Positions 7,001 through 11,555 of a DNA stretch of 11,555 nt are shown here, one piece after another. The position numbers and the translations under genes were made by a program. Each line of letters begins with the position of its first letter. Position 1 is the first letter of the stretch. The notes below the pieces were generated by a model. It ran no database searches, had not been told where the DNA came from, and was given only the letters and a program-made list of their open reading frames with translations. Source of the stretch: Pseudomonadota bacterium (GTDB taxonomy: Bacteria > Pseudomonadota > Alphaproteobacteria > Caulobacterales > Caulobacteraceae); NCBI GenBank assembly GCA_023434265.1, contig JAEYTA010000123.1:1-11555 (forward strand), given 5' to 3'.

Positions 7001-8921
7001 CACCGTCGTCGGGGTGGGCGACATGTCGGGCGACGTGTTCGGCAACGGCATGCTGCTGTCGAAGGCGATCCGGCTGGTCGCCGCCTTCGACCACCGCGAC
7101 ATCTTCATCGATCCGAGCCCGGACCCCGCGACCTCGTGGGCCGAGCGCCAGCGGCTGTTCGACCTGCCGCGCTCGAGCTGGCAGGACTACGACAAGGCGC
7201 TGATATCGAAGGGCGGCGGCGTGTTCCCGCGTTCCGCCAAGTCGATCGAGCTGACCCCGGAGATCCGCGCCGCGCTCGACATCGCCGACGAAACGCTCGA
7301 CCCGGCCGGGCTGATGAAGGCCATCCTCAAGGCCCCGGCCGAGCTGCTCTACTTCGGCGGCATCGGCACCTATGTGAAGGCCGCCCACGAGACCGACGCC
7401 CAGGTCGGGGACAAGGCCAACGACGCCATCCGCATCGACGGCGTCGAGGTCCGGGCCAGGGTCATCGGCGAGGGCGCCAACCTGGGCATGACCCAGGCCG
7501 GCCGCATCGGCTTCGCCCGCAACGGCGGCCGGGTGAACACCGACGCCATCGACAACTCGGCCGGCGTCGACAGCTCGGACCACGAGGTCAACATCAAGAT
7601 CCTCACCGGCGCGGCCATCGCCTCGGGCTCGCTCAAGGCCGGGGATCGCAACCCGCTGCTGGCCTCGATGACCGAAGAGGTCGGGCTGAAGGTGCTGGCG
7701 CACAACTACGACCAGACCTTGGCCCTGACCCTGCAGCAGGCGGAGGGCGCCGGCGGCCTCGACGCCCAGCAGCGCTTCATGCAGTGGCTGGGGGCCAAGG
7801 GGAAGCTGGACCGCAAGGTAGAGGGGCTGCCCGACGACCTCAGGCTGGCGGAGATGAAGGCCACCGGCGGGGCCCTGACCCGGCCGGAACTGGCCGTGCT
7901 GACCGCCTATTCCAAGCTCGAGCTGTTCGACGACATCGTCGCCACGAACGCCCCGGACGATCCCTTCTTCCGCCAGACCCTGGTCCGCTATTTCCCGGGC
8001 CCGCTGGCGAAATTCGAGTCCGAGATGCAGGGCCACCGCCTGCGCCGCGAGATCGTCTCGACCATCCTGTCGAACGAGATCGTCAACATGTGCGGCGCCA
8101 CCTTCCCCGAGCGCCTGCGCCTGTCGGCCCGGTGCGACACGGGAGCGATGGTCATCGCCTTCGAGGCGGCGCGGCAGATTTTCCGCCTCGACCAGGCCTG
8201 GGACGCCGTCTCGGCGCTCGATCTGAAGATCGACGCCGAGGCGCAGACGGCGCTGTACCGCGAGATCGCCACCGTACTGCGGCGCCAGACCTTCTGGCTC
8301 GCGCGCCGCGCGATGCGCGAGGGGGCCAGCGTGGACGGCCTGATCGCCGCCTATCGCCCCGCCGCGGACGCCTTGCGCGCCGCCGGCGGCGCCGTCCTGT
8401 CGCGCTTCGAGCAGGGCAAGCTTGAGGGCCGCATACAGAGCTTCGTCGGCCTCGGGGTCGAGGCGGCGATGGCGCGCGACCTGGCCATGCTGCGGCCGCT
8501 GGTGGCCACCGCCGACATCGGCGACCTGGCCCGCGAGGCCGGCTGGCCCGAACCGGCCATGGCCATGCTGTATCACCAGGTCGGGGCCGCCTTCGATTTC
8601 GACCGCCTGCGCGCGGCGGCCGGCGGGGTCCCCGCCGCCGACCATTTCGATCGACTGGCCGTGCGCCGCCTGATCGAGGATCTGATGGCCGAGCAGATGA
8701 CGCTGACCCGCGCCGTCGCCCGCGCCTCGGACGTCTCCGTGGGTTCCGCCGAGACCTCGGCGGAGGCCGCGGTCGACGCCTGGATCGGGCCGCGCCTGTC
8801 CACAGTCGAGGGGGTGCGCAGTTCGGTGGACGAGATCGAGGCCTCCGGCGCCGGCTGGACCTTCGCCAAGCTGACCATCGCCAACGCGGCCATCCGCGAG
8901 ATCGCGGCGGCCGCCGGCTGA
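4056..8921 (+). CDS. gdhZ: NAD-specific glutamate dehydrogenase, large 180-kDa type
   Basis: This enzyme oxidatively deaminates glutamate to 2-oxoglutarate and ammonia with NAD+, feeding amino-acid carbon into the TCA cycle. It has 1621 residues, normal for the large bacterial class. The N-terminal half (to about 700) holds the ACT-type regulatory region, with RPFLVDSVMGEL at 105-116 and IHVHEF near 606. The catalytic core includes FGPVARGGLRWSDRRDDFRT (806-825), Lys837 and Lys847 in the VKNAV...GSKGG segment, DKGTATFSDIANG (917-929), the dinucleotide-binding loop VGVGDMSGDVFGNGM (985-999), and GEGANLGMTQ...DNSAGVDSSDHEVNIKIL (1138-1183). A helical C-terminal domain follows. All key motifs are intact. 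The start at 4056 gives the usual family length; the Shine-Dalgarno is weak. ATG 4077 is an alternative. The Caulobacter crescentus counterpart, GdhZ, is reported to also stimulate FtsZ GTPase activity together with KidO; assigning that role here is by homology. Confidence 0.95.
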   Translation: MSGDTASMHSQAITLEALESGFAAVTGQPPGAAEKSFLAQVLDDYAGDETPELDSADLASLLAAVWRSSLDREPGGAALISVGPHTGARGHATGYDVLWIVQDDRPFLVDSVMGELAEAGVSVRAMYHPIVERADGRVSLIIVVMDSLPQERRDALGETLAGTMADVRAAVSDHAAMQALIERSIAELETAPASVDRDVLAENLEFLRWLASDHFVFLGARAYEFPRTAEGGYEAEAPLSLSGVGLGVLADPERTVLRRANEPAVLTRSMKQQLNLSEPVTVAKANVRSRVHRRAYLDYIGVKRFGPDGKASGEIRFVGLFTAEAYDKAASEVPLIRRKVANALAAAGKVEGTHSYKRLKNILENYPRDELFQIGGDELLEIALGILHLHDRPRITTFTRRDPFDRFVSVLAFIPRERFHASVRERIGQILARAWGGRVSAWYPQLTDQPLVRIHYIIGVTPGDHPCPDEAALAAEIAEAGRSWVDRFESALRAGDFDEVSVGPISARWANAFGAGYRDRYDAAEAVRDYQAIDGLNVSGQVGEGEPVAVRAFRTERDGPLNFRFKLYRRGTAVPLSDVLPILADMGLKTLEEWGHSLKPLGDPEIHVHEFLLEDPRGGDLNFADVRGPFEDAFVAAWNGRTESDGFNRLVLELGVGWREAALIRTLARYRQQTGLDPSQAVQEEALREYPAVARAVLELFRTKFDPASGLDSAKREAAVADLQARIVGLLREVKSLDHDKALRRMALLVGAVKRTNYYQAGADGAPKSYISIKIASRELDDLPLPKPYREIFVWAPHVEGVHLRFGPVARGGLRWSDRRDDFRTEVLGLVKAQQVKNAVIVPVGSKGGFFPKHLAAIVRAGGDRDAQQQEAIRAYKTFLSGLLDVTDNIAADGSVVPPRDVVRWEGDDPYLVVAADKGTATFSDIANGVSASYGFWLDDAFASGGSAGYDHKEMGITARGAWEAVKRHFREMGKDIQSEPFTVVGVGDMSGDVFGNGMLLSKAIRLVAAFDHRDIFIDPSPDPATSWAERQRLFDLPRSSWQDYDKALISKGGGVFPRSAKSIELTPEIRAALDIADETLDPAGLMKAILKAPAELLYFGGIGTYVKAAHETDAQVGDKANDAIRIDGVEVRARVIGEGANLGMTQAGRIGFARNGGRVNTDAIDNSAGVDSSDHEVNIKILTGAAIASGSLKAGDRNPLLASMTEEVGLKVLAHNYDQTLALTLQQAEGAGGLDAQQRFMQWLGAKGKLDRKVEGLPDDLRLAEMKATGGALTRPELAVLTAYSKLELFDDIVATNAPDDPFFRQTLVRYFPGPLAKFESEMQGHRLRREIVSTILSNEIVNMCGATFPERLRLSARCDTGAMVIAFEAARQIFRLDQAWDAVSALDLKIDAEAQTALYREIATVLRRQTFWLARRAMREGASVDGLIAAYRPAADALRAAGGAVLSRFEQGKLEGRIQSFVGLGVEAAMARDLAMLRPLVATADIGDLAREAGWPEPAMAMLYHQVGAAFDFDRLRAAAGGVPAADHFDRLAVRRLIEDLMAEQMTLTRAVARASDVSVGSAETSAEAAVDAWIGPRLSTVEGVRSSVDEIEASGAGWTFAKLTIANAAIREIAAAAG

Positions 8922-8974
8922 CGACATGTTGACCGGCGGCGGCGTCGCCCGTGCTGGGTCGGCCCGGGCGATCT

Positions 8975-9004
8975 GCTAAAGCTTCGCGTCGGAGTGGGAG
9001 AGGG
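8975..9004 (+). promoter_or_regulatory. Candidate -10 element and ribosome binding site of the usp gene
   Basis: GCTAAAGC at 8975-8982 nearly matches the Caulobacter housekeeping -10 form GCTANAWC. No clear -35 is present. A purine-rich GGGAGAGGG (8996-9004), with GGAG 7 bases before the ATG at 9008, is a good Shine-Dalgarno and decides the start. The signal suggests the usp gene is transcribed separately from gdhZ, whose stop is 86 bases upstream. Confidence 0.4.
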
Positions 9005-9007
9005 CCG

Positions 9008-9478
9008 ATGCCGCGCAAATTCCTCGTCGTGGTCGACGACAGCCCCGAGTTCGAGGGCGCGCTGCGCTACGCCGCGCGGCGCGCCCGCTCCACCGGCGGC
9101 CGGGTGGTCATGCTACGGGTCATCCCGCCGGCGGCGTCCGACGCCCACTGGTCGGGGGTGCGCGAGGAGATCGAGCGGCAGACCCGGGCGGAGGCCGAGG
9201 CCACCCTCAACCGCTGGGCCGCCGAGGCCGGCGAGCGGGCCGGCTCCACCCCGGTGCTGCTGATCGAGCGCGGCGAGCCGCAGGACTGCATCCGCCGCGT
9301 GGTCGGCGAGGACCCCGACATCAAGATTCTCGTCCTCGCCGCCGGCGAGGGCGGACGCGGGCCCGGCCCGCTGGTCACGGCGGTGGTCAAGCAGGGCGCC
9401 GCCTTCACCGGCCGCAAGCTGCCGGTGACCATCGTGCCGGGGGAACTGACCGAGAGCGACATCGAGGACCTGGCCTGA
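9008..9478 (+). CDS. Universal stress protein, UspA family
   Basis: A 156-residue single-domain Usp fold. It opens with the family's first strand, KFLVVVDDSPEFEGALRYAA (4-23), followed by GRVVMLRVIPP (31-41), a charged helix of about 50-77, and the second half DIKILVLAAG (104-113). It closes with LPVTIVPGEL (138-147). The fourth strand is normally followed by the ATP-binding signature G-x2-G-x9-G-[ST]. Here, G113-E-G-G116 is not followed by a Gly-Ser/Thr at the right distance, so it looks like the non-ATP-binding UspA class. Such proteins are cytoplasmic, usually dimeric, and induced by starvation or stress; the target here is unknown. In Alphaproteobacteria a usp gene often lies directly before the NifU-family gene, as it does here with a 58-base gap. 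The start has a strong Shine-Dalgarno; the frame is open further upstream but unlikely to be used. Confidence 0.88.
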   Translation: MPRKFLVVVDDSPEFEGALRYAARRARSTGGRVVMLRVIPPAASDAHWSGVREEIERQTRAEAEATLNRWAAEAGERAGSTPVLLIERGEPQDCIRRVVGEDPDIKILVLAAGEGGRGPGPLVTAVVKQGAAFTGRKLPVTIVPGELTESDIEDLA

Positions 9479-9520
9479 CGCGGCTCGCCGTCGCAGCGGT
9501 CTTGAACCGCCCGGCCCACG

Positions 9521-9536
9521 GGCGCACTTGTGCGCC
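9521..9536. promoter_or_regulatory. Palindrome touching the nfu start codon
   Basis: GGCGCAC-TT-GTGCGCC is a perfect 7+7 inverted repeat around two T residues. It ends on the base before the ATG at 9537 and fills the place where a Shine-Dalgarno would be. As DNA it could be an operator; as RNA it would fold into a stem capped by CUUG, right against the start codon. TTGAAC (9502-9507) upstream could be a -35, but no convincing -10 follows. Role unproven. Confidence 0.5.
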
Positions 9537-10091
9537 ATGTTCATCCAGACCGAACCGACCCCGAACCCGAACGTCCTGAAGTTCCTGCCCGGGCGCGAGG
9601 TCGCGTCGGAGCCGCGCGAGTTCCGGACCATCGACGAGGCCGCCGCCTCGCCGCTGGCCGAGGGGTTGTTCCAGCTGGAGGGCGTGAGCGGGGTCTTCTT
9701 CGGGGCCGACTACGTCTCGGTCACGCGTACGCCGGAGGGCCCTGGTTGGCCGGCCCTGAAGCCGGCGGTGCTGACCGCCGTCATGGACCACTTCATGTCG
9801 GGCGCCCCGCTGCTGCGCGACGGCGGCGAGGATGGCGCTCCGGTGGGCGAGGACACCGAGCTGGTGGCCGAGATCAAGGCGCTGCTGGACAGCCGCATCC
9901 GTCCTGCGGTGGCCCAGGACGGCGGCGACATCCTGTTCGACTCCTTCGACGAGGCCAGCGGCCTGCTGACCCTGCGCATGCGCGGGGCCTGCTCGGGCTG
10001 CCCCTCCTCCTCCGCGACCCTGAAGGCCGGGGTTGAGCAGATGATGCGCCACTACATCCCGGAAGTGACGCGGGTGGAGCAGGTGATCTGA
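9537..10091 (+). CDS. NifU family protein, NFU1-type iron-sulfur cluster carrier
   Basis: A 184-residue cytoplasmic protein that in this family binds a [4Fe-4S] cluster and passes it to target enzymes. The N-terminal Nfu_N domain (about 1-88) begins with the highly conserved MFIQTEPTPNPNVLKFLPG. The C-terminal NifU-like domain (about 108-182) has AVAQDGGDILF (124-134) and the cluster-binding CxxC, Cys152 and Cys155, in RGACSGCPSSSATLK (149-163). A domain pair of this kind, rather than the A-type-plus-NifU pair of E. coli NfuA, is typical of Alphaproteobacteria and mitochondrial NFU1. The start is fixed by the conserved N terminus; there is no Shine-Dalgarno, only the palindrome at 9521-9536. 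A TTG at 9528 in frame is unlikely. Neighbours are usp upstream and two regulators downstream. Both domains and both cysteines are intact. Confidence 0.94.
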   Translation: MFIQTEPTPNPNVLKFLPGREVASEPREFRTIDEAAASPLAEGLFQLEGVSGVFFGADYVSVTRTPEGPGWPALKPAVLTAVMDHFMSGAPLLRDGGEDGAPVGEDTELVAEIKALLDSRIRPAVAQDGGDILFDSFDEASGLLTLRMRGACSGCPSSSATLKAGVEQMMRHYIPEVTRVEQVI

Positions 10092-10106
10092 CGGCCCGAG
10101 CAGGGC

Positions 10107-10124
10107 TGAAACGGATTCGTCTCG
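10107..10124. promoter_or_regulatory. Imperfect YGAAA-N8-TTTCR dyad before the first XRE gene
   Basis: TGAAA (10107-10111), eight bases, then TCTCG (10120-10124). This fits the dyad found twice before the second XRE gene at 9 of 10 defined positions. It sits 27-33 bases upstream of the two possible start codons, a fitting place for an operator. One mismatch and a single copy make it tentative. Confidence 0.35.
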
Positions 10125-10156
10125 TCAGCAGGCGACCTCTCGGCCATGATGTGCCG

Positions 10157-10738
10157 ATGGCGCGATTTGAGACCGACAGCGACGCCCGGCGCCTCGGCGA
10201 GGCCCTCGCCGCCCTGCGCCGCGCGCGCGGCCTCAGCCAGGCCGAGGCCGGCGCACGGGTCGGCATGACCAGCCAGGGCTGGGGGCTGTACGAGTCCGGC
10301 AAGCGGTCTGGCCTGTTCCGGCCGGATGTCCAGCGCCGGCTGACGGCCGCGCTCGACGCGCCGCCCGACGCGCTGGCGCGTGCGGCGTCCACGGTCCTCG
10401 CCGAAGCGGAGGGGCCGCCCGGCGTGCGCAGCGACGGCGCCGCCTGGATCGGACCGCCGGCCGCGACCCGGCGCCTGCAACTGTCGAGCGACGAACTGGC
10501 GCCCTGGGCCGCATCCGGTGTGGTGTTGGAGTACGCCCCCGGCCGCTGGCCGCGCCGCGATCAGGGCTGCGTCATCGAAACCGCGGACGGCCGCCTGCTC
10601 GCGCGCGTCTTCGAACGCACAGAGGACGGGGTTCTGGTGGTCCGCGGCGGTCCCGGGGGGCTCGCCCTGGAAGAACGCCTGCCGCGCGACAGCGCCCGCT
10701 CGGTTTCTGCGGTGGTGGCGCGCCTGGAGTTCGGATGA
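10157..10738 (+). CDS. XRE-type regulator with a degenerate LexA/CI-like C-terminal domain
   Basis: A 193-residue protein. Residues of about 12-66 form an XRE/Cro-type helix-turn-helix, with GEALAALRRARGLSQAEAGA and VGMTSQGWGLYESGKR marking the scaffold and recognition helices. After an Ala-rich linker (70-100), residues of about 107-193 look like the S24 LexA/CI beta-fold: SSDELAPW...GVVLEYAPGRWPRRDQGCVIETADGRLLARVF. By my alignment by eye, the nucleophile motif (usually Ser-Met-Glu-Pro) reads Glu113-Leu-Ala-Pro, and the catalytic lysine position is Ala149 or Arg150, so it is probably not self-cleaving. It is likely a DNA-binding repressor. There is no Shine-Dalgarno before ATG 10157 or GTG 10151 (195 aa). 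It lies 65 bases after nfu and has an imperfect operator-like dyad upstream. I do not recognise a named homologue. Confidence 0.82.
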   Translation: MARFETDSDARRLGEALAALRRARGLSQAEAGARVGMTSQGWGLYESGKRSGLFRPDVQRRLTAALDAPPDALARAASTVLAEAEGPPGVRSDGAAWIGPPAATRRLQLSSDELAPWAASGVVLEYAPGRWPRRDQGCVIETADGRLLARVFERTEDGVLVVRGGPGGLALEERLPRDSARSVSAVVARLEFG

Positions 10739-10740
10739 AA

Positions 10741-10758
10741 CGAAAATATTGCATTTCG
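10741..10758. promoter_or_regulatory. Operator-like dyad 1 before the second XRE gene
   Basis: CGAAA (10741-10745), eight bases, TTTCG (10754-10758): a perfect 5+5 dyad of 18 bp in an unusually A/T-rich patch for this window. It overlaps the candidate -35. Its centre is 28 bp from that of dyad 2, close to but not exactly a whole number of helical turns. Confidence 0.55.
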
Positions 10759-10776
10759 CGCGGCCCTGTGAAATCT
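10749..10776 (+). promoter_or_regulatory. Candidate promoter of the second XRE gene
   Basis: TTGCAT (10749-10754) resembles a -35, and AAATCT (10771-10776), 16 bases on, could be a weak -10. Transcription would start near 10783 and leave a short leader containing the GGGGAGG ribosome binding site. Dyad 1 covers the -35 and dyad 2 the -10, which would suit repression. The -10 is poor, so this is tentative. Confidence 0.35.
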
Positions 10777-10786
10777 TCCCGTTTCA
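10769..10786. promoter_or_regulatory. Operator-like dyad 2 before the second XRE gene
   Basis: TGAAA (10769-10773), eight bases, TTTCA (10782-10786): a perfect 5+5 dyad with the same spacing as dyad 1. It extends outward as CT/AG after one mismatch (10766-10789). It lies 19-36 bases before the start codon, over the likely -10 and start point. Confidence 0.55.
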
Positions 10787-10804
10787 GAGGGGAGGCTCGG
10801 GACC

Positions 10805-11188
10805 ATGGGCAAGATCGGGAGCGCCACCGACGTCGACGCCTATGTCGGGGCGCGGATCAGCCTGCGCCGCTCGGCGCTGGGACTGTCGCAGTCGGCGCTG
10901 GCGCAGCGCATCGGGGTCAGCTTCCAGCAGGTGCAGAAGTACGAGACGGGGCAGAACCGCATTTCCGCCTCCCGCCTGCATCGCGTCGCCCATGTGCTGG
11001 GGACCTCGGTGGAGTCGTTCTTCCCGCCGGCCGAGGCCGGGGCGGCCGTCCACGAGGGCCTGCAGGCGCTGCGCTCCATCTCGGCGACGACCGACGGCCG
11101 CGCCGTGGCGGCGGCCTTTCCGCTGATCGAGGACCGCGGTCTGCGCCGGGCTGTGGCCCGCATCGTCACCACCCTCGCCCGCGTCTGA
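10805..11188 (+). CDS. Short XRE family transcriptional regulator
   Basis: A 127-residue protein with an XRE/SinR-like helix-turn-helix at about 15-73: GARISLRRSALGLSQSALAQ, then the very characteristic recognition segment VSFQQVQKYETGQNRISASR (38-57) and the following helix RLHRVAHVLG. The remaining 50 residues are mainly helical and likely support dimerisation. Close relatives in Alphaproteobacteria include rhizobial PraR/PhrR, and Caulobacter StaR and RtrA/B are XRE regulators of stalk or holdfast genes. I cannot tell which, if any, is the orthologue. It is probably a repressor acting on its own promoter through the two dyads just upstream. ATG 10805 has a good Shine-Dalgarno, GGGGAGG (10789-10795), 9 bases away. 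It lies 66 bases after the first regulator and 25 before tsaB. Confidence 0.9.
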   Translation: MGKIGSATDVDAYVGARISLRRSALGLSQSALAQRIGVSFQQVQKYETGQNRISASRLHRVAHVLGTSVESFFPPAEAGAAVHEGLQALRSISATTDGRAVAAAFPLIEDRGLRRAVARIVTTLARV

Positions 11189-11213
11189 CCACCCCCCGGT
11201 CCCGGAGCCGCCC

Positions 11214-11555
11214 ATGCGGGTGATGGTCATCGACACCGCGCTCGGTCTGTGCACGGCCGGCGTCTTCGAGGTGGGCGCGGGGCTTCGGCCGCTGGGAGTC
11301 CGCTCGGAGGCGATGAGCAAGGGCCACCAGGAGCGGCTGGGCGGCCTCGCCCGCGACGCGGCCGCCGAGGCGGGCGGACTGGACGGCGTCGAGCGCATCG
11401 GCGTCGCCGTCGGCCCCGGCTCCTTCACCGGCCTGCGGGTCGGCCTCGCCTTCGCCCAGGGCCTCGGCGCCGCGCTGGGGCGGCCTGTGGTCGGCGTCTC
11501 GACCCTCGACGCCCTCGCCGCCTCGGCGGAGGTCGACGACGTCGCCGCCCTGATC
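11214..11555 (+). CDS. tsaB: TsaB, t6A37 tRNA modification factor (3' end missing)
   Basis: TsaB (YeaZ) partners TsaD and TsaE in adding threonylcarbamoyl to A37 of ANN-decoding tRNAs. It is an essential scaffold protein with an ASKHA fold and no catalytic activity of its own. The first 114 residues are present and the frame runs off the window end; the family is about 210-230 residues. Motifs are MRVMVIDTALGLCTAGVFE (1-19), an HQERL helix (38-42), and the family hallmark VGPGSFTGLRVGLAFAQGLG (66-85), followed by GRPVVGVSTLDALA (89-102). The start is fixed by the conserved N terminus and by GGAG (11204-11207) six bases before the ATG. It follows the second XRE gene by 25 bases and may be co-transcribed with it. 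Confidence 0.94.
   Translation, partial: MRVMVIDTALGLCTAGVFEVGAGLRPLGVRSEAMSKGHQERLGGLARDAAAEAGGLDGVERIGVAVGPGSFTGLRVGLAFAQGLGAALGRPVVGVSTLDALAASAEVDDVAALI

Noticed and set aside
5834..8425. An 863-codon open frame in another plus frame inside gdhZ
   Set aside because: Arg/Gly/Pro/Ala-rich shadow translation with no domain; the overlapping gdhZ frame explains the sequence.
4002..8927. A 1641-codon open frame on the minus strand covering the whole of gdhZ
   Set aside because: Its translation is Gly/Ala/Arg/Asp/His-rich with no family motif. Long antisense frames opposite real genes are expected from the strong G/C third-position bias. The plus-strand frame has every glutamate dehydrogenase motif.
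8945..8971. TCGCCCG/CGGGCGA inverted repeat after gdhZ as a terminator
   Set aside because: A 7-bp stem with a 13-base loop and no T run; it also abuts the likely usp -10. It may be chance in GC-rich sequence.
8929..8982. TTGACC at 8929 as the -35 partner of the usp -10
   Set aside because: The distance to the -10 is over 40 bases, far beyond a usable spacer.
1..11555. A defence system, mobile element or biosynthetic cluster
   Set aside because: All genes match housekeeping or common regulator families, base composition is even apart from the 10735-10790 gap, and I see no transposase, integrase, attachment site or CRISPR repeat.

Overview
The window is very GC-rich, densely packed, and has strong G/C third-position bias. 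The proteins are of alphaproteobacterial type. A 180-kDa NAD-glutamate dehydrogenase, a NFU1-type NifU protein next to a universal stress protein and tsaB, and short XRE regulators of the 'FQQVQKYE' kind together point to Caulobacterales (Caulobacter, Brevundimonas or Phenylobacterium relatives). The genus cannot be fixed from the sequence alone. This looks like chromosomal core. I see no insertion sequence, phage gene, tRNA, rRNA or CRISPR array.

Layout: (1) 1-960, the 3' part of mltA, a lytic murein transglycosylase cut by the window edge. (2) 962-2509 on the minus strand, a HerA-like/DUF853 (YjgR-type) P-loop ATPase that meets mltA tail to tail with one base between them. (3) 2602-3741, an AI-2E/PerM-family membrane protein, divergent from the ATPase across a short spacer. 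(4) 3742-4055, a non-coding stretch holding two C-rich-loop hairpins, a good intrinsic terminator and a candidate promoter. (5) 4056-8921, the large NAD-glutamate dehydrogenase (gdhZ in Caulobacter), nearly half the window. (6) 9008-10091, a UspA-type protein and a NifU/NFU1-type iron-sulfur protein. (7) 10157-11188, two XRE-type regulators in a row. (8) 11214 to the end, the N-terminal part of tsaB, which makes the t6A tRNA modification.

Genes 5 to 8 and the AI-2E gene all read in the plus direction, but several have their own start signals, so this is not obviously one operon. Usp, Nfu and TsaB form a housekeeping neighbourhood often seen in Alphaproteobacteria. The two regulators sit inside it. 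The first fuses an XRE helix-turn-helix to a LexA/CI-like domain that seems to have lost its protease residues. The second is a compact 127-residue repressor type.

The most interesting non-coding signal is a dyad of the form YGAAA-N8-TTTCR. It occurs twice, perfectly, in the 66-bp gap before the second regulator, over its likely promoter. One near-match lies before the first regulator. This suggests an auto- and cross-regulated pair of regulators that has probably not been described. Other points worth checking are a palindrome that touches the nfu start codon in place of a ribosome binding site, and the paired C-rich hairpins before gdhZ. I did not find a clear novel defence or biosynthetic system here.
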